Shown here piece by piece: positions 37,340-46,192 of a stretch of DNA of 64,000 bases. Under the pieces are notes generated by a model. The model was given only the letters and a program-made list of their open reading frames with translations. It was not told the origin of the DNA and made no database searches. Positions within the stretch are counted from its first letter, which is position 1; every line of letters starts with the position of its first letter. The stretch is taken from assembly GCA_027028145.1 (NCBI GenBank), contig JALVJV010000019.1, positions 62,001 to 126,000 of the forward strand, read 5' to 3'. The DNA comes from Archaeoglobaceae archaeon (GTDB lineage: Archaea > Halobacteriota > Archaeoglobi > Archaeoglobales > Archaeoglobaceae). The translations under genes were made by a program, and so were the position numbers.

Positions 37340-38767
37340 ATGGAAACGATCACGTCCGAGGAGATGATGGTCGTCGATACGAACTGCGAGTATTACGGAT
37401 TGTCGAGGCTTCAGCTTATGGAGAATGCCGGAAGGGGGGTTGCCGAAGAAATCGCAAAGAGGTTCGAACCGTGCAAGGTTGCGATTTTTGCAGGCTTGGG
37501 AAACAACGGCGGAGATGCCTTCGTCGTTGCAAGGCATCTGAAGGGCTTTGAGGTCGAGATGTATCTCATGGGATCTGCCAAGGATATAAGAACGGACATA
37601 GCCTTGAGGAATTTCAGGATTCTGAAGGAGTGCGGTTTCAGAATTTTCGAGGTTAGGGATTCCACCATGCTTAAAGAAATCGATGCGGAAATAGTTGTTG
37701 ACGGTATGCTCGGAACGGGAGTTAGAGGAAAGCTTAGGCAACCTTACGCGAGGGCTGTTGAGATTATAAACGAATCAGATGCAAAGGTTTTTGCCGTGGA
37801 CGTTCCGACCGGATTGAATCCCGATACGGGCGAGTATGAGGAAGCTGTAAAAGCAGATTACACGATAACGTTTCACAAGGCGAAGCCGGGATTGCTGAAG
37901 GCTAAGGAGATCGTGGGAGAGCTTATAGTCAAGGATATAGGCATTCCGAAGGAGTTAGAGATGCTAACTGGGCCCGGAGAAGTTAAATTAACATACAAGA
38001 GGTTTGAGGGCGGTCATAAGGGCAGTCACGGTAGGGTTCTTGTAGTCGGCGGAGGAGAATACACCGGAGCCCCAGCCTTAGCCGCTTTGGCATCTTACTA
38101 TGCTGGAGCTGACATAGTGACGCTGGTGGTTCCTGAGAAGATTTACGGCATAGTTGCATCGTTTTCGCCGAATCTGATCGTCAGGAAGGTTGAGGGCGAT
38201 GCAATAACGCTTAGACATTTTGATACGATAGCCGAAATCGCGAAAAGGCATCATGTAGCCGTTTTGGGCATGGGGGTTGGAAGGAATGAGGAATTCAGGG
38301 AATTCGTTGCCGAATTCCTTAAGTGTGTTGATAAAGCCGTGCTCGATGCTGACGGCTTGATTTCCGATATTCCCGAAGGTGTCGAGTGCATCTTAACTCC
38401 GCACGCCGGGGAATTTAAGAGGGTCTTCGGCTTGGATGCAAGTTTGGAGAATGCGAAGAAGGTGGCTGAGAAGATCAAAGCGACGATACTGCTTAAGGGA
38501 AGGGAAGACGTGATAACGGATGGCAGTAGGGTGAAGGTAAACAGAAGCGGGAACGCGGGAATGACAGTCGGCGGAACAGGTGACGTTTTGGCCGGAATTA
38601 CCGGAGCGTTCTTCGCGTTAAACGATGCCTTTTGGAGCGCGTGCGCCTCTGCCTTCGTTAACGGAAGGGCTGGAGATCTATGCCTCGATAACTTCGGCTA
38701 CAACTACACGGCTTTAGACCTGATTAGAATGATTCCGAAGGCTATAAAAGAATCGCTTGAATTTTAA
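37340..38767 (+). CDS. nnr: Bifunctional NAD(P)H-hydrate epimerase/dehydratase
   Basis: Two-domain repair enzyme for damaged NAD(P)H. The N-terminal YjeF_N epimerase (residues 1-210) has GLGNNGGDAFVVARHL and VDVPTGLNPDTG. The C-terminal ADP-dependent dehydratase has HKGSHGRVLVVGG, LTPHAGEFKRVFG and GNAGMTVGGTGDVLAGI. Length 475 is normal for the fused form. The ATG at 37340 is preferred to the TTG six bases earlier. Confidence 0.94.
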   Translation: METITSEEMMVVDTNCEYYGLSRLQLMENAGRGVAEEIAKRFEPCKVAIFAGLGNNGGDAFVVARHLKGFEVEMYLMGSAKDIRTDIALRNFRILKECGFRIFEVRDSTMLKEIDAEIVVDGMLGTGVRGKLRQPYARAVEIINESDAKVFAVDVPTGLNPDTGEYEEAVKADYTITFHKAKPGLLKAKEIVGELIVKDIGIPKELEMLTGPGEVKLTYKRFEGGHKGSHGRVLVVGGGEYTGAPALAALASYYAGADIVTLVVPEKIYGIVASFSPNLIVRKVEGDAITLRHFDTIAEIAKRHHVAVLGMGVGRNEEFREFVAEFLKCVDKAVLDADGLISDIPEGVECILTPHAGEFKRVFGLDASLENAKKVAEKIKATILLKGREDVITDGSRVKVNRSGNAGMTVGGTGDVLAGITGAFFALNDAFWSACASAFVNGRAGDLCLDNFGYNYTALDLIRMIPKAIKESLEF

Positions 38768-39051
38768 TCCTGCTCGGTTTTCACCCTCTCAACGATAACG
38801 TTTCCGGCTACGATTTCGTCGACGCTGTGTATCACCGCTCCGAGCTCTTCTATAACCTTCTTTATTTTTTCGAAATCCATGTTGTTACCTACAATCGTAA
38901 TTTTCAAAGTCTCCGTATTCTGATCCATTTCGGAAAGGCTCAAATTTACGCCATCCACGTTTTCAACTTCGCTTAGTCTCAACGCCAGTATTACGTTACT
39001 CGGTTCGTGCGGTTTTAAGACATCCAGCACCAATCTCCTCAGCCCGGTCAC
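38764..39051 (-). CDS. DUF211 family protein
   Basis: A 95-residue archaeal protein of the DUF211 family with a ferredoxin-like ACT-type pattern: RRLVLDVLKPHEPSNVILAL, ENVDGVNLSLSEMD, then LKITIVGNNMDFEKIKKVIEELGAVIHSVDEI. Function unknown, though the fold suggests ligand binding. It overlaps the end of nnr by four bases tail to tail. Confidence 0.85.
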   Translation of the reverse strand: MTGLRRLVLDVLKPHEPSNVILALRLSEVENVDGVNLSLSEMDQNTETLKITIVGNNMDFEKIKKVIEELGAVIHSVDEIVAGNVIVERVKTEQD

Positions 39052-39110
39052 AATAACATCTTAATCCTACTTTGTATTTAACTGTTTTTCACCAAGCCAA
39101 TGCGGGGATT

Positions 39111-39938
39111 TCACTCGATCATCTCCACTCCGTAAACCCTCTCAACGTTTTCAACGCATATCTTGTAAATGAAATCCTCATCGAATCCGTTCTTCAGCAG
39201 TTCCTTAACCTTTCTCGGAACGGTCTTTGGCCCCAAAACCGCACCGGGTCTGCTTTTATCGTCTATGTAGTCCGTTTCGAGCATGAACCTATCTCCCTGC
39301 TTTGCCGCCTCAAGCGCGTAATCGTTTAGGCATATAACCGAAGGAAATATTCCGACTTCCTCGAACTCTTTCACTTTGGGCGGAGAGAAGTGCTTAACGA
39401 CCTTTTCCCTTTTCAATCCGACCTTATCAGCCATTTCGGCTATCTCCTTGATCCCTTCGAGCGTGTAAGATTCCGTATGCAACTGAACCGCACATCCGAC
39501 ATCCTTAGCAACTTCGAACGCGTGCATCATTACCTCGTTGCTAAGATCCCAGACGTCCTTCGGAACTTTGTAGTGCGGTCTTCCGCTCTTTATCGCCACT
39601 GCCTTCCCTTCCTCAACGTATTTCCCCGCCAATTCCAAAGCTTCCTTCATTATCTCAGCCGCCCTCTTGAATCCCAACCTCCCGCCGATTATCGTTATCT
39701 CAGCCGGATGAACGCCTAAAACGGCGAAAGCTCTGACGATCTTGTTGGCTTTGTTTACCAAGCTGATGTGGGCGTCGAATATCTTTTTGAAGTCCTCTCC
39801 CTTCGTGGGCTTAACGTTGTAGTGCTTGCTAAGTAGGGAAACTAGAAACACGTGCGTTCCGCCGGCATTTTTGAACTGCTCCAGAGCCTTAAGCCTGAGG
39901 TGATTGTAGAGGTGCATGTGGTCGTCCGTTATTATCAT
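39111..39938 (-). CDS. TatD-like metal-dependent hydrolase (COG1099 type)
   Basis: Amidohydrolase-fold protein of 275 residues. The metal-binding HMH appears in DDHMHLYNHLRLKAL. Further ligands are probably in GVHPAE, QLHTESY, KHFSPPKVKEF and LETDYIDDKSRPGAVLGPKTV. It belongs to the archaeal TatD-related group with unknown substrate. It appears complete, unlike the related fragment at the left window edge. Confidence 0.85.
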   Translation of the reverse strand: MIITDDHMHLYNHLRLKALEQFKNAGGTHVFLVSLLSKHYNVKPTKGEDFKKIFDAHISLVNKANKIVRAFAVLGVHPAEITIIGGRLGFKRAAEIMKEALELAGKYVEEGKAVAIKSGRPHYKVPKDVWDLSNEVMMHAFEVAKDVGCAVQLHTESYTLEGIKEIAEMADKVGLKREKVVKHFSPPKVKEFEEVGIFPSVICLNDYALEAAKQGDRFMLETDYIDDKSRPGAVLGPKTVPRKVKELLKNGFDEDFIYKICVENVERVYGVEMIE

Positions 39939-40011
39939 GGAAAAGCGGTTGGCGGTTTCGGTAGTTATCCTTAACGCTAAGGTTTAATAGCTCGCAATGA
40001 AATCATAAGCC

Positions 40012-40887
40012 ATGAAGTGGAACGTCTGGTTCGGCGAAGTCGTTGAGGAAGACGGCAAGCTGATCGCTAAGAAATCGAGCGATCTTGTTGAATCCTTCAA
40101 GAACGCTTCGAATCCCGAAGCTCTCCCATTCAATTTGCCCGAAGTTGGGCTTCAGGTTTTCGAATCGCTTGAGGATTATTACAGAACACTCCGCAAGATC
40201 GCTATAAAGGTAACTTCGGAGAAGGTTGAGAGGGAGCTCAAAAGGGAGGATAGATACGTAATATTGCTGTTGAAAGCCTTGGACAAGCTCAACGAAAGTA
40301 TAAACATGCTTGAAGAGAAGCTGAGGGACATAGAGGAGGTTAAGATTAGCGAAACCACCGAGGACTTCAGGGAGAGAATCGAAGAGCTGAAGAGGTTGAG
40401 GAGGAGAATAGAGAAGGAAATAGAGGATGTCATAACCAAGATAGCTCCCAACCTTACGGAGATTGCCGGAGCCGTTATAGCCGCAAGGCTACTTGAGAAG
40501 GCCGGAAGTTTGGAGAGGTTGGCATTCCTGCCGGCGAGCAAGATCCAGATTTTGGGAGCGGAGAAGAGTTTATACAAGGCTTTGGCAAGGATGAGAAGAG
40601 GGAAGCCCGCAAAAACACCCAAGCACGGAATAATATTCATTCATCCGTTCATAAGAACGTTGCCGAAGAGAAAGAGGGGTAGGATGGCGAGGTTCATGGC
40701 GGCGAAGCTTGCGATAGCGGCGAAGCTGGACTACTTCAAAGGTGAGCTGGACGAAAGTCTTGCGGAATCGGTTCGAAAGAAATACGAGGAGTTGAGAAGG
40801 GAGAAGGACAAACCGAAGAAGGAGGAACCAAAGCAAGAGCGCAGGGAAGAAAAACAGAAAAAGATGAAAAAGCCGAAACGTAGGTGA
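40012..40887 (+). CDS. nop5: Nop5, C/D box RNP core protein
   Basis: Archaeal Nop5/Nop56-58 protein of 291 residues, which links fibrillarin to the L7Ae-bound guide RNA in 2'-O-methylation RNPs. An N-terminal fibrillarin-binding domain is followed by a coiled coil (residues 95-145) and the Nop domain with LLEKAGSLERLAFLPASKIQILGAEK and KTPKHGIIFIHPFI. A lysine/glutamate-rich tail ends it. The fibrillarin gene follows 49 bases later. Confidence 0.95.
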   Translation: MKWNVWFGEVVEEDGKLIAKKSSDLVESFKNASNPEALPFNLPEVGLQVFESLEDYYRTLRKIAIKVTSEKVERELKREDRYVILLLKALDKLNESINMLEEKLRDIEEVKISETTEDFRERIEELKRLRRRIEKEIEDVITKIAPNLTEIAGAVIAARLLEKAGSLERLAFLPASKIQILGAEKSLYKALARMRRGKPAKTPKHGIIFIHPFIRTLPKRKRGRMARFMAAKLAIAAKLDYFKGELDESLAESVRKKYEELRREKDKPKKEEPKQERREEKQKKMKKPKRR

Positions 40888-40936
40888 ATACCTTTTACGA
40901 ATAACATTTTAAAGCTTGAAGGGGGTTATAGCAACG

Positions 40937-41584
40937 ATGAAAGAAGTAATCCACAACGTCTTTATAATTGAAAGGGAAGGTAGGGAGATTTTGGCAACGA
41001 AGAGCAAATACGGTAGCCACTACGGTGAGAGGAAGATAGGGGAATTCAGGGAGTGGATACCGTCAAGGAGTAAACTTGCGGCGATGATACTCAAGGGGCA
41101 CATCATAGACATAAAGCCGGATTGGAAGGTTCTCTACTTGGGAGCCGCAAGCGGGACCACGGTGAGCCACCTCGCGGATATCGTTGATGAAGGAATTATA
41201 TACGCGGTAGAATATTCCGCAAAGCCGTTCGTAAAGTTCCTCCAGCTTGCTGAGGAAAGGAGGAACATAATCCCTCTGCTTGAGGACGCCTCTACTCCTT
41301 GGAAGTATAACGGAATAGTCGAGAAGGTGGACTTCGTTTACCAAGACATAGCCCAAAAGAACCAAATCGAGATATTCTTCGCAAACATCGACATGTTCCT
41401 GAAGGATGGCGGAGAGGGAGTTATAATGGTCAAGGCGAGGAGCATAGACTCAACCGCCGAGCCTGAAGTGGTTTTCGAAAGGGTTGTAGAGGAATTGGGA
41501 GAGAAACTTGAGGTTATTGCTCACGGATCGTTGGAACCTTTCCATAAAGATCATATTTATGTTCACGTTAGGAAGACAAAGTAA
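40937..41584 (+). CDS. flpA: Fibrillarin-like rRNA/tRNA 2'-O-methyltransferase
   Basis: SAM-dependent methyltransferase of the C/D RNP, 215 residues. Motif I is VLYLGAASGTTVSHLADIV; YAVEYSAKPF, VDFVYQDIAQKNQ and ARSIDST are also diagnostic. The ATG at 40937 is preferred to the TTG at 40916 because MKEVIHNVFIIE is the family start and GGGGG lies about 14 bases before it. Organised with nop5 as in most archaea. Confidence 0.94.
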   Translation: MKEVIHNVFIIEREGREILATKSKYGSHYGERKIGEFREWIPSRSKLAAMILKGHIIDIKPDWKVLYLGAASGTTVSHLADIVDEGIIYAVEYSAKPFVKFLQLAEERRNIIPLLEDASTPWKYNGIVEKVDFVYQDIAQKNQIEIFFANIDMFLKDGGEGVIMVKARSIDSTAEPEVVFERVVEELGEKLEVIAHGSLEPFHKDHIYVHVRKTK

Positions 41585-41620
41585 TATATTGAGTGTGATA
41601 ATCATTGTGAAGGTGATCGA

Positions 41621-43123
41621 ATGGGGAGGGAAATTGCCGTATTCGATACCACGCTGAGAGATGGTGAACAGACTCCGGGCGTTTCTCTTCCGGTTAGCTA
41701 CAAAATTCAGATCGCCAAACAGCTCGATAAGTTGGGTGTCGATGTAATCGAAGCGGGATTCCCTTCAGCTTCAAAAGGTGAGTTCGAAGCTGTAAAGGAG
41801 ATAGCGAACTTGGGCTTAAACGCTAAGATCTGCGGTCTCGCAAGGATGGTCAAAGGGGATATCGACGCCGCTATTAAGGCTGATGTCGATATGGTTCACA
41901 TATTCATTCCGACATCCAAAATTCAAGTTGAGCATACGATAAAGAAAAGCAGGGAAGAAATAATCGAAATAAGCGTCGAATGCGTCGAATACGTAAAGGA
42001 TCACGGCGTCGAATGTATGTTCTCGGCGATGGATGCGACGAGAACTGAGATGGATTATCTGAAGAGGATCTACAAAGCGGTTGAAGAGGCTGGAGTTGAC
42101 ATAGTCAACGTGCCGGATACTGTCGGAATCGCAACGCCCTTCAAGTTCTACGACATGATAAAGGAGTTGAGGGAACATCTTAAGGTTCCTATAGACGTCC
42201 ACTGCCACAACGACTTCGGCTTGGCTACCGCGAACACATACGCTGCCGTTTTAGCCGGAGCTAATGAGGTGCAGGTTACCGTTAACGGGATAGGGGAAAG
42301 AGCGGGAAACGCCGCACTTGAGGAGGTTGTTGCACTGCTATACGCTGAGGGATTCAAGACGAACGTAAGGATGGAGTATTTAGTGGAAACTTCGAGGCTC
42401 GTGGAGAGGCTTACCGGAGTCAAGTTACCTCCGAACAAGCCGATCGTTGGTGAGAACGCATTCAGCCACGAAAGCGGGATTCATGCGCACGGAGTGCTGA
42501 AGGATGCGAGGACTTTCGAGCCGGGCATAATAACGCCGGAGATGGTTGGACACAAGCGTAGGATAGTCATAGGTAAGCACGCCGGAAGGCATCAGATAAA
42601 GAAGATGCTCGAAGATGCCGGCTATGTTGTGGATGAAGAAAGCCTGACGAAGATAGTGGAGAAGGTCAAAGAGCTTGGAGATAAGGGTAAGAAGGTCACC
42701 GATCTCGATCTATTCACGATAGCCGAGGTTATCTTGGGAGAGGTCAGAAAGGAGGAGAGAGCGGTGAACATAGAGGAGGTTACGGTGATAACTGGAAACA
42801 AGATAACTCCGACAGCCGTCATCAACGCTGAAGTTATGGGTAGGAAGAAGGTTACATCAGCCATAGGTGTCGGGCCGGTCGACGCTTCTCTGAAGGCCGT
42901 TACGGAACTGTTGGGTAAGAAGATCAAGATTACGGAATTCAGAATGGACGCGATTACCGGAGGAAGCGATGCTTTGGCTGACGTTTACGTGACGATCAAA
43001 GATGAGAGCGGAGAAACCTTTACGGCAAGAGCGGCTGGAACGGATATAGTCATGGCATCTATAGATGCGGTTATAAACGCTGTGAACTACCTAATGCTCA
43101 GGAAGAAGAAGGGTAGGCGATGA
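41621..43123 (+). CDS. leuA: 2-isopropylmalate synthase / citramalate synthase family enzyme
   Basis: LeuA/CimA-type acyl-CoA condensing enzyme of 500 residues. The catalytic TIM barrel has FDTTLRDGEQTPGVSL, HCHNDFGLATAN and NGIGERAGNAALEE. The C-terminal LeuA-dimer regulatory domain (from about residue 370) is complete. LeuA, CimA and homocitrate-type paralogues are hard to tell apart without alignment, so leuA is the most likely name rather than certain. AAGGTGATCG precedes the ATG. First gene of an overlapping six-gene operon. Confidence 0.85.
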   Translation: MGREIAVFDTTLRDGEQTPGVSLPVSYKIQIAKQLDKLGVDVIEAGFPSASKGEFEAVKEIANLGLNAKICGLARMVKGDIDAAIKADVDMVHIFIPTSKIQVEHTIKKSREEIIEISVECVEYVKDHGVECMFSAMDATRTEMDYLKRIYKAVEEAGVDIVNVPDTVGIATPFKFYDMIKELREHLKVPIDVHCHNDFGLATANTYAAVLAGANEVQVTVNGIGERAGNAALEEVVALLYAEGFKTNVRMEYLVETSRLVERLTGVKLPPNKPIVGENAFSHESGIHAHGVLKDARTFEPGIITPEMVGHKRRIVIGKHAGRHQIKKMLEDAGYVVDEESLTKIVEKVKELGDKGKKVTDLDLFTIAEVILGEVRKEERAVNIEEVTVITGNKITPTAVINAEVMGRKKVTSAIGVGPVDASLKAVTELLGKKIKITEFRMDAITGGSDALADVYVTIKDESGETFTARAAGTDIVMASIDAVINAVNYLMLRKKKGRR

Positions 43124-43662
43124 TCATGTCACTGAGGAGGAAGATAAGTCTATCTAAGGTTCAGAAAATTAAAAAATTTCTTTCATCTAAAAAATCCGAA
43201 AATAGAAAGAAGATAGGTGTTCTTGTGGATGGCCCGAACATGCTTAGAAAGGAGTTTAACATCAATCTGAGCGAGATAAGGGAGATACTTTCGGAATACG
43301 GTGACATAAAGGTTGCAAAGGTCTTCTTAAACCAGTATGCGAGCGAAAAGCTTGTTGAGGCTATAGAAAATCAGGGATTCGAGCCTGTAGTAACGTCCGG
43401 CGATGTGGATGTCAGGATGGCCGTCGAGGCTATGGAACTCATCTACAACGACTCGATAGACGTCATAGCTTTGGTTACAAGGGATGCCGACTTCAAAGCG
43501 GTGCTTAAGAAGGCTATGGAGATGGGTAAGGAGACCATAATCATCGGAGCGGAGCCGGGGTTCTCTGCGGCGCTCAAGAATTCCGCCGACATCGCAATAG
43601 TTCTGAACGAGGACGATTTTGAAGAGGTGGAAGAAGAGGTAAAGGAGCAGGTCAAAGCATGA
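43120..43662 (+). CDS. NYN/PIN-like nuclease-fold protein
   Basis: A 180-residue protein of the archaeal NYN (Nedd4-BP1, YacP-like) family. Acidic PIN-type positions are visible in VLVDGPNMLRKEF, SGDVDVRMAVEAMEL and VTRDADFKAVLKKAMEMG. A basic N-terminal 35-residue segment may bind RNA. Nuclease function is inferred from the fold. It overlaps leuA by four bases and mfnD by four. Confidence 0.83.
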   Translation: MIMSLRRKISLSKVQKIKKFLSSKKSENRKKIGVLVDGPNMLRKEFNINLSEIREILSEYGDIKVAKVFLNQYASEKLVEAIENQGFEPVVTSGDVDVRMAVEAMELIYNDSIDVIALVTRDADFKAVLKKAMEMGKETIIIGAEPGFSAALKNSADIAIVLNEDDFEEVEEEVKEQVKA

Positions 43663-44597
43663 AAGTTTTCCTGTTCGAGTTCGCAACCTGCTTGGGAGAT
43701 CTGCCGGCGAAGATTGCCGTGGAAGGACTGGGAATGTTCAAATCGCTCTACGAAGGGTTTACGGAGTTTTGCGATGTCGTATCGTTTATAGGTTTGGATG
43801 GTATCAGTTTCGATGTTGTAACCTTCGATTGCGATGATAAATTCGTCTGCCATCTTGAGAGATCGGATTTCGCCCTCGTCATAGCCCCGGAAACCGATTG
43901 GAACTTGCTTAAGCTGACGAAGATAGTGGAAGAGCACGGAGTTCCGAACTTGGGCAGTTCTTCAGAGGCAATAGAGATAACATCGGACAAGTGGGTTCTC
44001 TACCAAAAGCTGAAGGGTAAGGTCGAGATGCCGAAAACCTCGCTCAAGCCTATAGATCCGCCCTTCATCGTAAAGCCGAGGGTTTCCTGCGGAGGGGAAG
44101 GTATAAGAATTGCCGACAACGTTCCGGATGGTTACGTAGCTCAGGAGTTCATAAAAGGGATAGATTTGAGCGTAAGCTTGATGGTCGGCGACAGCATCGA
44201 AGTTTTAAGCGTAAACAGACAGATAATAGAGTCGTTCAGATACAAAGGGGCGATAGTTCCGTTCGATTTTAGAGAGGACGTAGTTGAAACTGCTTTGAAA
44301 ACTGTTGAATCGATCAGGGGGCTGTTCGGATACGTCGGAGTTGACGTCATCCTTTCGAACGACGAAGAGGTCTTTGTGGTCGACGTTAACGCGAGGATAA
44401 CGACGCCTTCGATACTCTTCAGAGACGTCTACGGGATAAACCTTGCAAAGTTGCTCATAAAGAACTACGAAGGAAAGAACATTCCGGAATACGCACCGAA
44501 AAGGAAGATGGTTCTTAAGAAAGTCGAAGGCAACAGAGAAAACAGCTACGTTACTTTGGGTGGATACTCATTGGTTAAGGAGGTTCTGAATGGCTGA
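43659..44597 (+). CDS. mfnD: ATP-grasp ligase, probable tyramine--glutamate ligase
   Basis: ATP-grasp enzyme of 312 residues resembling MfnD, which joins glutamate to tyramine in methanofuran synthesis. Recognised by FEFATCLGDLPA at the N-terminus, IVKPRVSCGGEGIRIAD for the nucleotide-binding loop, FIKGIDLSVSLMVG, and FVVDVNARITTPS with the metal ligands. A methanofuran gene fits an organism with C1-carrier chemistry. Substrate is by family; other ATP-grasp roles are possible. Overlaps pyrF by eight bases. Confidence 0.75.
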   Translation: MKVFLFEFATCLGDLPAKIAVEGLGMFKSLYEGFTEFCDVVSFIGLDGISFDVVTFDCDDKFVCHLERSDFALVIAPETDWNLLKLTKIVEEHGVPNLGSSSEAIEITSDKWVLYQKLKGKVEMPKTSLKPIDPPFIVKPRVSCGGEGIRIADNVPDGYVAQEFIKGIDLSVSLMVGDSIEVLSVNRQIIESFRYKGAIVPFDFREDVVETALKTVESIRGLFGYVGVDVILSNDEEVFVVDVNARITTPSILFRDVYGINLAKLLIKNYEGKNIPEYAPKRKMVLKKVEGNRENSYVTLGGYSLVKEVLNG

Positions 44598-45213
44598 CAT
44601 CATCTTAGCTTTGGATCTTACGGATGCAGAGAAGGCCGTTAAGATCGCCGAAGAGGTTTCGGAATACGTATCGGCAATTAAGGTTAACTATCCGCTCGTC
44701 CTCTCAGCTGGAGTTGATATAATAGGAAAGCTCAGCGAGATTAAGCCGGTGATAGCGGATTTCAAGATCGCTGACATTCCATACACGAGCTCGCTGATAG
44801 CCGAGATAGCTTTTAAGAATGGAGCCAAAGCGGTTATAGTTCACGGTTTCGCCGGGAAGGAGACGGTTAAAGCTGTTTTGGATGTCGCGAAGAAGTTCGA
44901 TGGAGAGGTTTACGTCGTAACCGAGCTTACGAGCTCAACGGAGTTCTTCAAAGATATTTCGGATGAGATAGCAAGGATGGCTAAGGAACTGGGATGCCAC
45001 GGAATAATAGCCCCCGGAAATCGAGCAGATAGGGTTAAGGAGTTGAGAAGAATCGTTGGGAATTTGAAGATACTGTGCCCGGGCATAGGCGTTCAGGGCG
45101 GGGATGCGAAAGCTGTCATAAAGGCTGGAGCGGATGCGATCATCGTTGGGCGGAGCATATACAACGCTGAGAATCCGAAGAAGGTTGCGGAAGAGTTGTC
45201 GAAGCTGGTATGA
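44590..45213 (+). CDS. pyrF: Orotidine 5'-phosphate decarboxylase
   Basis: Last enzyme of UMP synthesis, 207 residues. The catalytic DxKxxD is present as DFKIADIP near residue 57, and the C-terminal phosphate site as GVQGG with VGRSIYNAENP. Its TGA stop overlaps the ATG of the following radical SAM gene (ATGA at 45210-45213). Confidence 0.95.
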   Translation: MADIILALDLTDAEKAVKIAEEVSEYVSAIKVNYPLVLSAGVDIIGKLSEIKPVIADFKIADIPYTSSLIAEIAFKNGAKAVIVHGFAGKETVKAVLDVAKKFDGEVYVVTELTSSTEFFKDISDEIARMAKELGCHGIIAPGNRADRVKELRRIVGNLKILCPGIGVQGGDAKAVIKAGADAIIVGRSIYNAENPKKVAEELSKLV

Positions 45214-46190
45214 TCGGCGTTTATTCAAACCTATATTACCCAACGAGATGGGTTCCGCTCAAGCGAAGGGGATTGGGCTGGCATAGGTGCAACAAGCTTT
45301 ACGAGGAGCACGAGTGCATAGCATCCTGCGGTCTTATAGATTCCTAGCTTGAGATAGTGCTCGACATCAAAGGTTGCAACCTGAACTGCAAATACTGCTG
45401 GGGATGGAAGATGCGCTATATGTCGAAGGACATAAGAAAGACTCCCGAGCAAGTCGTTTCGGACATACTCTGCAGAATCGAGAAGACTATCAACGATAGG
45501 TTCGTTGCAAGGTCTAAGTATAGGTTCGGGGTTATCAGGATCACCGGCAACGAGCCTACGTTGCAGTGGGGGCATATAATCGAAGTCATTAGGATTCTAA
45601 ACGATCCCGAAAGGTTAATTGAAATATGCAAAAATAAGGATGTCGCCGAAATCGCTCACGGCTTAAAGCTAATAGTCGAGACGAACGGAGTTCTGCTGAA
45701 TCGGGTAGATCTCGAACCTCTGTTGGATATTCGGGATATCAGAATAGATTTCGACGTATCTTTCAAGGGCGTAAATCCAGATCAGTTCGAGTGGCTTTCC
45801 GATAAACCGTCAAAGCTATTCAAAAGCCAGATAGAAGGTTTCGTTAGGCTTTTCGATTTCGTGGAGTCGAACGGACTTGAAAATGTAAGGGTTAACCCGG
45901 TCTTGGGAATAAACCACGCCCCAAATTACTGCGTTTGGAGTAAGGGCAGAAGGTTCGTCATGGACGTCGAAATAATCGATAGACACGGAAACAAGCTTGA
46001 TTTCGAAGATTTCTCTAAGGATTTCGAGGAGGAAGTTCTGTCGAGGAAAGATTTGAGATTCGATGAGGCTCCCTTCAGGGAATACTTCGGAATAAACAGA
46101 GAGAGAACGAGGTTGGTGGTGGCGGTGGTTTACGAAGGAGTCAGGTATCTGCACGTTTTGCCTTCGGAAATTCCGGATCTGGTGGGATAA
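45210..46190 (+). CDS. Radical SAM protein with an in-frame TAG at codon 46
   Basis: Radical SAM enzyme with CNLNCKYC (Cys56, Cys60, Cys63). A GTG at 45357 could start a 277-residue form only seven codons before that motif. But the same frame is open back to an ATG at 45210 that overlaps the pyrF stop, broken only by TAG at 45345-45347. The 45 codons before the TAG look coding (YYPTRWVPLKRRGLGWHRC, then Cys36 and Cys40). Possibilities are a point mutation or sequence error from TGG, readthrough or pyrrolysine, or reinitiation at the GTG. TAG ends mptD, mntA and cbiB here, so it is normally a stop. Function unknown. Confidence 0.7.
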
Positions 46191-46192
46191 GC

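Noticed and set aside
40796-40887. Low-complexity Lys/Glu tail of nop5 as a repeat element
   Set aside because: Charged tails are normal in this family; it is coding sequence.
45345-45347. Selenocysteine as explanation for the in-frame stop
   Set aside because: The codon is TAG, not TGA, and no SECIS-like hairpin is evident.
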